Assembly: GCA_017501465.1 (NCBI GenBank)
Contig: JAFVWY010000013.1
Location: forward strand, 1 to 64,000
Reading direction: 5' to 3'
DNA length: 64,000 nucleotides
Source: Bacilli bacterium
GTDB lineage: Bacteria > Bacillota_I > Bacilli_A > ML615J-28 > CAG-313
The position numbers and the translations under genes are program-made. Shown piece after piece: positions 43,198 to 51,131 of the stretch. The notes beneath the pieces were generated by a model. That model was not told the origin of the DNA, searched no databases, and saw only the letters and a list, made by a program, of their open reading frames with translations. Position 1 is the stretch's first letter. Each line of letters opens with the position of its first letter.

Positions 43198-44385
43198 ATG
43201 GCAAGAATAATATTTCATATCGATATGAATAGTTTTTTTGTTAGTTGTGAAGTAGCAGAAAATCCTGAACTTTATGGTAAAAATGTTGCTGTAGCCCCTA
43301 ATGCATCAAGTAGAAAAAGTATTATTTTGGCCGCTAGTTATCAAGCTAAAGCAAAAGGTGTCAAAACGACGATGCATATTAATGAAGCACTAAGAGTGTG
43401 TCCTGATCTAATATTAGTTGAATCAAAACACCATTTATATAGTGAGTATTCTAGGAAGTTTTTTTCTTATTTTTTATCAATAACTCCCCTTGTTGAACCT
43501 GCTAGTATCGATGAAGGTTATTTAGATGTTACAGATCTTTGTAAAAATGAAAATCCGATTGATTTAGCGGTTAGAATACAAAAAGAAATATTAGAGAAAT
43601 TTAGTCTACCTTGTAGTATTGGGATTGCACCTAATAAGTTTTTAGCCAAAATGGCTTCTGATATGAAAAAACCATTAGGAATAACAATACTAAGGAAAAG
43701 AGAAATTAAGGATAAAATGTGGATATTACCAATTGGAGACCTCCAAGGTGTTGGCAAAAAAACAGTTCCCCTTTTAAAAGAATTGAAAATAAATACAATT
43801 GGTGATTTAGCAAACTTTAAGAATATTAAGATGTTAGAAGAAACAATAGGTAAAAATGTTGCACATAGCTTAATAGCGCATGCTAATGGTGAAGGAAGTA
43901 GCATAGTTGATGTAAATCGTTTTAATGATGCTCAATCAGTCAGTAATTCAACGACTTTTGATGCAGATGAATATGATGTAGATAAAGTTAAAGTGACATT
44001 AAAGGCTTTAACGCACTCTGTTTGTAATAGATTAGAAAAAACAAATGTTAAAGCAATGACTTTTACTGTACAAATCAAGTATAATAACTTTAAAATGTAT
44101 AGTAAATCTAAAACTTTAGATACGCCAATTAATGATTTTGAGAAAGTTTATCTTCAAATTGAAGATTTATTTGATGATCTGCATGATTTGCCATTTGGTA
44201 TAAGATTAGTTGGTGTAGGTGCAAGTAAATTAAAACCTTTTAAAGAAAAGCAAAAACAATTGACCATTTTTGATAGTTTTGATGAAAATGAAAAAGATAT
44301 ACAAATTAATAAACTAATTAGACAGATTAATGAAGAATTGGGTAGTGAATTATTAAAAATCGGCGTAGATAAAAAAAGTAAATAA
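43198..44385 (+). CDS. dinB: DNA polymerase IV (Y family)
   Basis: The 395-residue translesion polymerase has IFHIDMNSFFVSCE and PASIDEGYLDVTD, which carry the catalytic carboxylates, the SIGIAPNKFLAKMASDMKKP block, and GVGKKTVPLLKEL (helix-hairpin-helix). The last residues KQLTIFD resemble a beta-clamp-binding motif. The start is ATG 43198 with AAGGAGGTG directly upstream; the longer frame from 43171 begins in the promoter. Monocistronic. Confidence 0.97.
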   Translation: MARIIFHIDMNSFFVSCEVAENPELYGKNVAVAPNASSRKSIILAASYQAKAKGVKTTMHINEALRVCPDLILVESKHHLYSEYSRKFFSYFLSITPLVEPASIDEGYLDVTDLCKNENPIDLAVRIQKEILEKFSLPCSIGIAPNKFLAKMASDMKKPLGITILRKREIKDKMWILPIGDLQGVGKKTVPLLKELKINTIGDLANFKNIKMLEETIGKNVAHSLIAHANGEGSSIVDVNRFNDAQSVSNSTTFDADEYDVDKVKVTLKALTHSVCNRLEKTNVKAMTFTVQIKYNNFKMYSKSKTLDTPINDFEKVYLQIEDLFDDLHDLPFGIRLVGVGASKLKPFKEKQKQLTIFDSFDENEKDIQINKLIRQINEELGSELLKIGVDKKSK

Positions 44386-44410
44386 ATTAATGATAAAAAT
44401 AGTAAAAAAA

Positions 44411-44419
44411 TGCTATAAT
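44411..44419 (+). promoter_or_regulatory. extended -10 promoter for the YdjI/YdjG-like operon
   Basis: TGcTATAAT at 44411-44419, 24 bases before the start codon; no clear -35. Confidence 0.65.
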
Positions 44420-44442
44420 TAAATAAGAAAGGAAAGTATATT

Positions 44443-45495
44443 ATGGGATTTATTAGAAGACAATTATTAAAAGTTATTGAATGGAAGGATAATTCTAACG
44501 ATACTATCGTATATAGATATCCAATGACAGACCGTGATGAAATTATGAATGGCTGTCAACTTGTTGTAAATGAAGGTCAAATGGCAATATTATCTAAAGA
44601 AGGTCAATTTGCTGAAACATTTGGTCCAGGAACTCACAAATTGGAAACTAAAAACTTACCAATTTTAACTGCAATTGCATCATGGAAATATGGATTTGAT
44701 TCTCCGTTTAAGGCGGATGTATATTATATTAATACAAAACAATTTATTAATCAAACTTGGGGAACAAGTAATCCAGTCATGATGAGAGATAATGATTTTG
44801 GTATGATACGAGTTCGTGCTTTTGGTAAATATACATTCCAAGTAAATGATGCAGCTACTTTAATTAAAGCTGTTGTCGGTACTAATGGAATTTATACAGT
44901 TCATGACTTAAAAGATCATCTTAAGACAATGTTTGTTACTTCATTTTCTGATGCTTTAGCCACTTCAAAAATCAGTGCTTTAGACATTGCAACAAAATAT
45001 GAAGAATTATCAGACGCGTTAAAAGAAGCCCTACAACCATCATTTAATGAAATGGGTCTTTTAGTTGTTAAAGCTTACGTTGAAAATGTTTCATTACCAG
45101 AAGAAGTAGAACAAGCAATTGATAAGAGAACATCTTTAGGTATTTTAAGTGATAAAATGGGTACATACGTTGCTATGGAAACTGCTCAAGCTATGAGAGA
45201 TGCGGCTAATAACCCAAGTGGTTCTGGTTTGGCTGGTGCTGGTGTAGGCTTAGGTGCTGGTGTTGGTATGGCTGGTATGATGATGAACAATTTACAAAAT
45301 GTTAAAGATGAACCAGTACAAAAAAATGATGATAAAATTACTTGCCCATTCTGCCAAGCCCAAATAGATAAAGATAGTAAATTCTGCAATGTTTGTGGAA
45401 AGCAACTTCCAACTGATAATTTCTGTAGTGAATGCGGTTCAAAAATTGCAGCAGGATCTAATTTTTGCTCAAATTGTGGTAAAAAAGTAAATTAA
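44443..45495 (+). CDS. SPFH-domain protein with C-terminal double zinc ribbon (YdjI-like)
   Basis: The 350-residue protein has an SPFH/Band-7-like domain over about residues 25-240 (LVVNEGQMAILSKEGQFAETFGPGTHKLET; VKAYVENVSLPEEVEQAIDKRTS), a glycine/methionine-rich hinge, and two zinc ribbons at the end (CPFCQAQ...CNVCGKQ; CSECGSK...CSNCGKK). It resembles B. subtilis YdjI, a cytosolic partner of YdjG in a PspA-linked membrane-stress system. It is followed 14 bases later by a YdjG-like gene. No PspA-type gene lies nearby. AGGAAAG precedes ATG 44443. Confidence 0.88.
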   Translation: MGFIRRQLLKVIEWKDNSNDTIVYRYPMTDRDEIMNGCQLVVNEGQMAILSKEGQFAETFGPGTHKLETKNLPILTAIASWKYGFDSPFKADVYYINTKQFINQTWGTSNPVMMRDNDFGMIRVRAFGKYTFQVNDAATLIKAVVGTNGIYTVHDLKDHLKTMFVTSFSDALATSKISALDIATKYEELSDALKEALQPSFNEMGLLVVKAYVENVSLPEEVEQAIDKRTSLGILSDKMGTYVAMETAQAMRDAANNPSGSGLAGAGVGLGAGVGMAGMMMNNLQNVKDEPVQKNDDKITCPFCQAQIDKDSKFCNVCGKQLPTDNFCSECGSKIAAGSNFCSNCGKKVN

Positions 45496-45509
45496 TTTTA
45501 GGAATTAGT

Positions 45510-46592
45510 ATGGCAGATGTTGAATTAAATGAAGAAGAACTTCTAGAATCAGATAATGAAATTTATAAGTGCCCAGGATGTGGAGCAAATTTAAGATATA
45601 ATTCTTCAATTCAAGGTTTACACTGTGACTATTGCGGTTTCGAGATGACAATAGATGGTTCAGCATCTTCAGAAGAGTTTGATCTAAATTTTGATGTCAT
45701 GGGTGAAACCTGGAACGATGAAGTTAAAAAAGCTGATTGTTCTAATTGTGGAGCGACTATTTTATTAGAAAAACACGTTTTGACAGCAAAATGTCCATTC
45801 TGTAATACACCAATGGTAATTTCTACTGATGATATCATAGGATTAAAACCTAATCGTGTAATTCCATTTAAAACAGATCAAAATGATGTTATAGAAAACT
45901 ATCGAAAATGGATAAAGAAAAAATTTTTTGCACCTCGCAAATTAAAAAAGAATTTACCAAATCCTAGTTTTTATACAATTTACTCTCCTTCTTGGACTTT
46001 TGATACTAATGTTACTGCTCCATATCAAGGAAGACTTGGAAAAAGATATACAAAAACTGTAGGTAGTGGTAAAAATAGACATACTGTTACATATGTAAGA
46101 TATTTTAGAATTAGTGGTGTTCATCAAAAAATAGTTGATGATGTGGTTGTAATGTCTGGTAAAAAGATTTCTCAAAAAGAATTAAACATGATTTTACCTT
46201 ATGACACTAATAATTCTTTTGTATATGATAATAGATACATTATTGGCCATAATGCAGAACATTATAGTATTGATTTAAAAGAGGGATGGAAAATAGGAAA
46301 AGATATTATTGAAGATACCATAAAACGAGAAATTTTAAGAAAATACCATTATGATGTAGTTGATTACTTAAAAATTATGCCCAACTATTATCAATCTAAG
46401 TACAAATATGTTATTTTGCCAATATGGATTTGTCACTATAGTTTTCGTAAAAAAGATTTTCGCTTTATAGTAAATGGCGAAAATGGAAAGGTTTATGGTA
46501 AAACACCTATTTCAATATTTAAAGTATTATTATTAGTCACATTAGGAATATTAATTATAATGTTAATATTTTTAGCATATGTTTATCAATAA
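45510..46592 (+). CDS. zinc-ribbon membrane protein (YdjG-like)
   Basis: The 360-residue protein begins with two TFIIB-type zinc ribbons (CPGCGANL...CDYCGF; CSNCGATI...CPFCNTPM) followed by LKPNRVIPFKTD, a conserved phrase of this family. A large soluble domain of about 200 residues follows, then one C-terminal membrane helix (VLLLVTLGILIIMLIFLAYVY). In Bacillus, YdjG recruits PspA to membranes; here the role is inferred from pairing with the SPFH protein. It lies 12 bases before the NadC-like gene. Confidence 0.82.
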   Translation: MADVELNEEELLESDNEIYKCPGCGANLRYNSSIQGLHCDYCGFEMTIDGSASSEEFDLNFDVMGETWNDEVKKADCSNCGATILLEKHVLTAKCPFCNTPMVISTDDIIGLKPNRVIPFKTDQNDVIENYRKWIKKKFFAPRKLKKNLPNPSFYTIYSPSWTFDTNVTAPYQGRLGKRYTKTVGSGKNRHTVTYVRYFRISGVHQKIVDDVVVMSGKKISQKELNMILPYDTNNSFVYDNRYIIGHNAEHYSIDLKEGWKIGKDIIEDTIKREILRKYHYDVVDYLKIMPNYYQSKYKYVILPIWICHYSFRKKDFRFIVNGENGKVYGKTPISIFKVLLLVTLGILIIMLIFLAYVYQ

Positions 46593-46604
46593 AGAGAGGA
46601 TAAC

Positions 46605-47447
46605 ATGGAAAGAACTTTACAAAATATAATACATTCAGCAATCCAAGAAGCAAGTAAATATCAAGATAAAGTGTCTAGTCTGGTTATTAATAACAAACAA
46701 GAATGTTTTGTAACATTTTTGGTTAGAAATTCAGGCATTGTTTCTGGTACAGAAGTAATAAAAGAAGTTTATAGACAAATTAATCCTTCTATTACAGTAG
46801 AAATTTTAAAAGAAGAAGGATTTTATATAAATAAAGGTGATGCTATTGCATCGGCAAAGGGTAAAATGATCGATGTTTTAAAAGGTAGTAATGTTGTAAT
46901 AGGTTATTTGCAACATTTATCTAGTGTTACTAGTGCTGCGGATAAATACTTACAAGAATTAGTTAATATGGATTGTGAGTTAGTTATTGATAATCAATAT
47001 ACCCCGTGTTATCAATCTTTAGAGGAAAATGCCTTACTTAATATTGGCTGTGTTCTAAGAGTAAATGATGATAATACATTTATCATCAATGAAAATCATC
47101 TTTTGATTAACGGTAGTATAAGAGAAACTGTTGAAATGGTTAGAAAAAAACATAATGATGCAATAATTGAACTTGAAGTTAAAACAAAAGACGAATATAT
47201 GGAAGCTTTAGATACATCCGTTAACAAAATTACTCTATTAAATATGAAAGATGAAGAAGTTAAAGATTTAGTTAACGAATATCATGAAAATATTAAAATT
47301 GGTGTAAGTAATACTTATGCAGTTGGTAAAATAAGAAGTATTGCCAAAATGGGTGTTGATTATATTATTATTAATAATTTAATGAGTAATACTAAAGGTT
47401 TAGATGTTTATTTAAAGGTTTATAAAAGATCAGTAAAAAATAAATAG
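46605..47447 (+). CDS. divergent NadC/ModD-like phosphoribosyltransferase homolog
   Basis: The 280-residue protein has the overall order of quinolinate phosphoribosyltransferase: an N-terminal alpha/beta domain (SGIVSGTEVIKEVYRQI; EEGFYINKGDAIASAKG), then a barrel with IINENHLL, IELEVKT and IGVSNTYAVGKIRSIAKMGVDYIIINN. However, the usual ERTALN becomes KGSNVVIGYLQ and the DTRKTTPG substrate loop becomes DNQYTPCYQ, so key basic residues are missing. True NadC activity is doubtful, and no nadA or nadB is nearby. AGAGGA precedes ATG 46605. It is third in the YdjI/YdjG-like operon. Confidence 0.72.
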   Translation: MERTLQNIIHSAIQEASKYQDKVSSLVINNKQECFVTFLVRNSGIVSGTEVIKEVYRQINPSITVEILKEEGFYINKGDAIASAKGKMIDVLKGSNVVIGYLQHLSSVTSAADKYLQELVNMDCELVIDNQYTPCYQSLEENALLNIGCVLRVNDDNTFIINENHLLINGSIRETVEMVRKKHNDAIIELEVKTKDEYMEALDTSVNKITLLNMKDEEVKDLVNEYHENIKIGVSNTYAVGKIRSIAKMGVDYIIINNLMSNTKGLDVYLKVYKRSVKNK

Positions 47448-47474
47448 TCACTAAGATATCTTAGTGACTATTTT
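47442..47474. terminator. perfect palindromic bidirectional terminator
   Basis: AAATAGTCACTAAGAT and its exact complement (47442-47457, 47458-47473) form a 32-bp perfect palindrome between the convergent NadC-like and ispG genes; short A/T tracts flank it. Confidence 0.85.
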
Positions 47475-48504
47475 CATTTAATAAAATATTAAGTTCCTGA
47501 CAAAAAGCTTCAAGTAAATTATCATCATCAACTTTTCTAATAATTTGTCCTTTTCTAAAGATAACAGCTTGGTTTTTACCGCCAGCTATACCTAAATCTG
47601 CTTCTTTCCCTTCACCGATGCCGTTAACGACACAACCCATAATTGCAATTTTTAGAGGTTTTTTTATTTTTTCAATAATAGGTTCAACTTGATTAATTAA
47701 ATTTTCCATATTATATTCTAGTCTACCACACGTTGGACAACTAATTAAGGTTGGACCATTATAAAGATTAAATATTTTTAAAATTTCTTTTGCAACTTTG
47801 ATTTCATTGATAGGATCCCCTGTTAGACTTACTCTAATAGTATCACCGATCCCTTCATTTAAAAGGGTGCCTAGCGCATAACTTGAACGAATACTTCCAG
47901 ATTCTTTAGTTCCTGATTCAGTAAGTCCAATATGTAGCGGATAATCATAAAGTTTACTTATTTCTTTATTAGCTTCAATAAAAGTAGAAATATCCGTTGC
48001 CTTAATACTTAAAATAAGATTATGGTAGTCTAGACTTTCAATAAATTCAATTTCTCTTTTCATTTCTTCTACTAATGCCTTAGAAGAAGTACCATATTTT
48101 TCAATGATATCTTTACTTAATGACCCTGAATTTACGCCTATTCTTATTGGAATATTGTATTCTTTACATTTGTTAACTATAATTTCTACTTTGTCTTTAT
48201 TAATATTGCCAGGATTAATTCGAATCTTATCAACTCCATTTTCAATTGCAGCAAGAGCTAATTGATAGTCGAAATGAATATCAGCAACAATTGGACAAGT
48301 GACTTGATCCTTAATTTTTGAAATTGCAATAGCATCATTTAGGTCTTTGACAGCAACTCTAACAATTTCACACCCAACATTAACTAATTTATTGATTTGT
48401 TCAACTGTTTTTGTAACATCACTAGTTTTAGTGTTAGTCATTGATTGGATGACAACATGTTTTGTGCCTATTGGAATTTCTCTAACATAGACAATTTTCT
48501 TCAT
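47461..48504 (-). CDS. ispG: (E)-4-hydroxy-3-methylbut-2-enyl-diphosphate synthase
   Basis: IspG (GcpE) reduces MEcPP in the MEP pathway, complementing dxs at 39006. The 347-residue length and motifs fit the bacterial form: VVIQSMTNTKTSDV, EIVRVAV, DIHFDYQLALAA, KIRINPGNI, HIGLTESGT, and the 4Fe-4S cysteines in ISCPTCGR and IMGCVVNGIGEGKEADLGIAGG. The ATG at 48504 has no Shine-Dalgarno; the upstream stretch is TTTTTATTTTAT, the tail of a hairpin terminator. The start is fixed by family length. It may depend on readthrough from the upstream HTH gene or on leaderless-like initiation. Confidence 0.96.
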   Translation of the reverse strand: MKKIVYVREIPIGTKHVVIQSMTNTKTSDVTKTVEQINKLVNVGCEIVRVAVKDLNDAIAISKIKDQVTCPIVADIHFDYQLALAAIENGVDKIRINPGNINKDKVEIIVNKCKEYNIPIRIGVNSGSLSKDIIEKYGTSSKALVEEMKREIEFIESLDYHNLILSIKATDISTFIEANKEISKLYDYPLHIGLTESGTKESGSIRSSYALGTLLNEGIGDTIRVSLTGDPINEIKVAKEILKIFNLYNGPTLISCPTCGRLEYNMENLINQVEPIIEKIKKPLKIAIMGCVVNGIGEGKEADLGIAGGKNQAVIFRKGQIIRKVDDDNLLEAFCQELNILLNENSH

Positions 48505-48511
48505 ATAAAAT

Positions 48512-48538
48512 AAAAAGTTCTTAATAAATTAAGAACTT
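48512..48538 (-). terminator. terminator between the HTH gene and ispG
   Basis: On the minus strand, AAGTTCTTAA and TTAAGAACTT form a stem (48538-48515) followed by TTTTTATTTTA, ending just 10 bases before the ispG start. Confidence 0.85.
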
Positions 48539-49058
48539 ATTTTCCTTTCTTGGTAGTTTTAGTAACAGTTTGTTCTACAACTACTTTTTTCTTATGTATT
48601 TTTCTTTGTGGACTACGTATTCTACCACGTCTTAAGAAGTTATAAATAGTACTTCTTGAAGCAGTAACACCATAATTATCTTGAATTATTCTTGCAAATT
48701 CAGAAAAATTAGTTCCGCGATATTCTTTACGATATAATTTACAAATCCATGTACTAAGTTCAGGATTGTAAGTATTATAAGGTTTATATTGTTTGTTTTT
48801 GTGTACAACACCACCTACACCTTCTTCAAGTACTTGTCTTTTTAAGTTTCTTACTTGACGTGTTGTAATTTTTAATACTTGTGCAGCTTTTGTGCCATTG
48901 ATTTCTCCATTAATTAACTTGATAATAGTACGCATTTTTTTACGTTCTGCTGGAGACATTTTTTTTCTTCTTTGTAAATATTGTTCATATAATGTTAATT
49001 CAGGCTCAATAACTTCAACGGCAGCAACTGGTTGATTAAGTTGTTCATTGTTTTCCAT
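48537..49058 (-). CDS. transposase-derived HTH DNA-binding protein without catalytic domain
   Basis: The 173-residue protein has an acidic N-terminal extension, then the double HTH of ISNCY/IS481-type transposases: TIIKLINGEINGTKAAQVLKI, TTRQVRNLKRQVLEEGVGGVVHKN, and a second HTH with NFSEFARIIQDNYGVTASRSTIYNFLRRGRIRSP. It stops where the DDE catalytic domain would begin and ends in a Lys-rich tail. No inverted repeats or transposase remnant follow. It is therefore more likely a domesticated regulator or chromosome-binding protein than a broken element, though truncation is possible. GAGGTAT precedes ATG 49058. Confidence 0.8.
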   Translation of the reverse strand: MENNEQLNQPVAAVEVIEPELTLYEQYLQRRKKMSPAERKKMRTIIKLINGEINGTKAAQVLKITTRQVRNLKRQVLEEGVGGVVHKNKQYKPYNTYNPELSTWICKLYRKEYRGTNFSEFARIIQDNYGVTASRSTIYNFLRRGRIRSPQRKIHKKKVVVEQTVTKTTKKGK

Positions 49059-49093
49059 ATGTATACCTCAAATTTTAAATTTCTCTTGTTTAT

Positions 49094-49122
49094 ATATTAT
49101 CATAAAACTAAATTTTAATCAA
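49094..49122 (-). promoter_or_regulatory. promoter for the transposase-derived HTH gene
   Basis: On the minus strand, TTGATT (49122-49117) and TAATAT (49099-49094) are 17 bases apart, with TGa before the -10. Confidence 0.7.
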
Positions 49123-49131
49123 TTAAAATGA

Positions 49132-49169
49132 TGAAATTTTTCTTTATTAAAGTGTGAAATTTTTCTTTA
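49132..49169 (+). repeat. 15-bp direct repeat, 23-bp period, in a divergent intergenic region
   Basis: TGAAATTTTTCTTTA occurs at 49132-49146 and 49155-49169. The copies lie between the two divergent promoters for the HTH gene and the rluA gene, a typical operator position. Confidence 0.9.
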
Positions 49170-49186
49170 GCATTTTTTTGTATTAA

Positions 49187-49215
49187 TTGCAAAAAAATAT
49201 AATTTTTGATATAAT
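49187..49215 (+). promoter_or_regulatory. promoter for the rluA-family gene
   Basis: TTGCAA at 49187-49192 and TATAAT at 49210-49215 are 17 bases apart, with TGa before the -10. Confidence 0.87.
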
Positions 49216-49231
49216 ATATTAGGTGATAGAT

Positions 49232-49912
49232 ATGAAAATTGATTTTAGCAAATTAGTCTTATTTGAAGATAATCATTTATTAGTTATCAATAAACCAGCC
49301 AATATTTTATCTCAAGAAGATAATACAAAGGATTTAGATGTGGTAAATTTAGCTAAAAATTATCTTAAAGTGAAATATGAAAAACCTGGTAATGTCTATG
49401 TTGGATTAGTACATAGATTAGATAGAATGACTGAAGGTGTGATGGTTCTAGCTAAAACATCTAAATGTGCAAGTAGACTAAGTGTGGATATAAGAAATAA
49501 TAATTGGTCTAAAATGTATATTGCTGTGGTTCACGGTATAATAGAAAAAAATTCTAGGCTTACAGATTATCTAGATCATATTGATAATTCTAAAAAGATG
49601 AAAGTTGTAAAACCTGGTAGTGGACAAAAAGCTGAACTTGAATACAGTGTTTTAGGCCATTATGATGGCAAAACTATTTTGTTAATTAAACTAATAACCG
49701 GTAGACATCATCAAATTAGAGTACAGTTTTCTAATTATGGTTATCCTTTAGTTGGTGATACATTATATGGAAATCCGAAAGAAAGATGCGATTTAATGTT
49801 ATCTTGTTATTCAATTAGTTTTAAACATCCAACCTTAAATGAAACTGTAACATTTAAAGATTTGCCACGTGGAAAGAAGTGGAAAAAGATTCTGGAAAAA
49901 GGGTTGATTTAA
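49232..49912 (+). CDS. RluA-family 23S rRNA or tRNA pseudouridine synthase
   Basis: The 226-residue protein has the RluA core: LLVINKPANILSQ, GLVHRLDRMTEGVMVLAKT with the catalytic Asp in HRLDR, MYIAVVHG, and KLITGRHHQIRVQF with GYPLVGDTLYG. There is no N-terminal S4 domain, so it is the short form. The target uridine cannot be named. The start is ATG 49232, four bases after AGGTGAT; the in-frame GTG 49223 lies within that site. Confidence 0.94.
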   Translation: MKIDFSKLVLFEDNHLLVINKPANILSQEDNTKDLDVVNLAKNYLKVKYEKPGNVYVGLVHRLDRMTEGVMVLAKTSKCASRLSVDIRNNNWSKMYIAVVHGIIEKNSRLTDYLDHIDNSKKMKVVKPGSGQKAELEYSVLGHYDGKTILLIKLITGRHHQIRVQFSNYGYPLVGDTLYGNPKERCDLMLSCYSISFKHPTLNETVTFKDLPRGKKWKKILEKGLI

Positions 49913-49924
49913 GTAGCTATTCAC

Positions 49925-49953
49925 TTGTAAAAAATAGTTATTTAATGTATAAT
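49925..49953 (+). promoter_or_regulatory. promoter for metK
   Basis: TTGTAA at 49925-49930 and TATAAT at 49948-49953 are 17 bases apart. Only about 17 bases of leader remain, so no SAM riboswitch fits here. Confidence 0.83.
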
Positions 49954-49976
49954 ATTAAGGATTAAGAGGTGAAGTT

Positions 49977-51119
49977 ATGTTAAATAGAATATTTACATCT
50001 GAAGCCGTAACAGAGGGACATCCTGATAAAATTTGCGATCAAATTAGTGATGCTATTTTAGATGATATTTTATCACAAGATCCTAAATCACGTGTTGCAT
50101 GTGAGACATGTGTAACAACTGGTTTAGTCCTTGTTATGGGAGAAATCACAACAAATGGATACTGTGATGTACAAAAAATCGTAAGAAACGTTGTTAAAGA
50201 AATAGGTTATGATCGTGGTAAATACGGTTTTGATGCTGAAAATTTAGCGGTTTTAGTTTCTATTAATGAACAATCTGCTGATATTGCATTAGGTGTTGAT
50301 AAAGATGGTGCGGGAGACCAAGGGATGATGTTTGGTTATGCATGTAGAGAAACTGATGAATTAATGCCAATGCCAATTATTATAGCTCAAAAATTAGCTA
50401 AAAGATTAACTGATGTCAGAAAACTTGGTATCGTAAGTGGATTAAGACCTGATGGTAAAACTCAAGTAAGTGTTGAATATGATGAGTCTGGTAATCCAGT
50501 TAGAATTGATTCAATTGTAGTTTCTACTCAACACGATGAATGCATAACACAAGAAGAATTAAGAAAAAACATTATTAGTGAAGTTATTAACTATGTGGTT
50601 GATAGCAATTTAATTGATGAAAATACTAAAATTTTTATTAATCCAACAGGTAGATTTGTTGTTGGTGGTCCCAAAGGTGATACTGGTTTAACAGGTAGAA
50701 AAATAATTGTTGATACTTATGGTGGTTATGCAAAACATGGTGGCGGAGCATTTAGTGGAAAAGATCCAACTAAAGTAGACAGAAGTGCAAGTTATATGAT
50801 GCGATATGTTGCAAAAAACATAGTGGCTGCTGGACTTGCTGATAAAATTGAAATTCAAGTGTCTTATGCAATTGGTGTTGCTGAACCAACTTCTATTTAT
50901 GTTGACACTTTTGGTACATCTAAATTAAGCGATAAAGAATTAGTACAAATAATTCGAGATAATTTTATTTTAACTCCTAAAGGCATAATAGAAACTTTAG
51001 ATCTTAGAAGACCTATTTATAAAAAAACAGCTTGTTATGGGCATTTTGGCCGCACAGATATTGAATTGCCTTGGGAAAAGACTGATAAAGCTGAAATTTT
51101 AAAAAAATATAATAAATAA
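49977..51119 (+). CDS. metK: S-adenosylmethionine synthetase
   Basis: MetK makes SAM from ATP and methionine. The 380-residue protein has [93 protein letters not shown] and [11 protein letters not shown]-type [12 protein letters not shown]. All key ATP and metal residues appear present. AGAGGTG precedes ATG 49977. The GH4 gene follows after 12 bases without an obvious terminator. Confidence 0.98.
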   Translation: MLNRIFTSEAVTEGHPDKICDQISDAILDDILSQDPKSRVACETCVTTGLVLVMGEITTNGYCDVQKIVRNVVKEIGYDRGKYGFDAENLAVLVSINEQSADIALGVDKDGAGDQGMMFGYACRETDELMPMPIIIAQKLAKRLTDVRKLGIVSGLRPDGKTQVSVEYDESGNPVRIDSIVVSTQHDECITQEELRKNIISEVINYVVDSNLIDENTKIFINPTGRFVVGGPKGDTGLTGRKIIVDTYGGYAKHGGGAFSGKDPTKVDRSASYMMRYVAKNIVAAGLADKIEIQVSYAIGVAEPTSIYVDTFGTSKLSDKELVQIIRDNFILTPKGIIETLDLRRPIYKKTACYGHFGRTDIELPWEKTDKAEILKKYNK

Positions 51120-51131
51120 GGAGAGAGAAAA

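Noticed and set aside
43518-43904. 128-codon minus-strand frame inside dinB
   Set aside because: Antisense shadow of a well-conserved polymerase gene; no independent signals.
48537-49058. Complete insertion sequence
   Set aside because: No DDE domain, terminal inverted repeats or target duplication could be seen around the gene.
49913-49976. SAM riboswitch before metK
   Set aside because: Only 64 bases lie between the genes and a promoter occupies most of them; no room or conserved motif.
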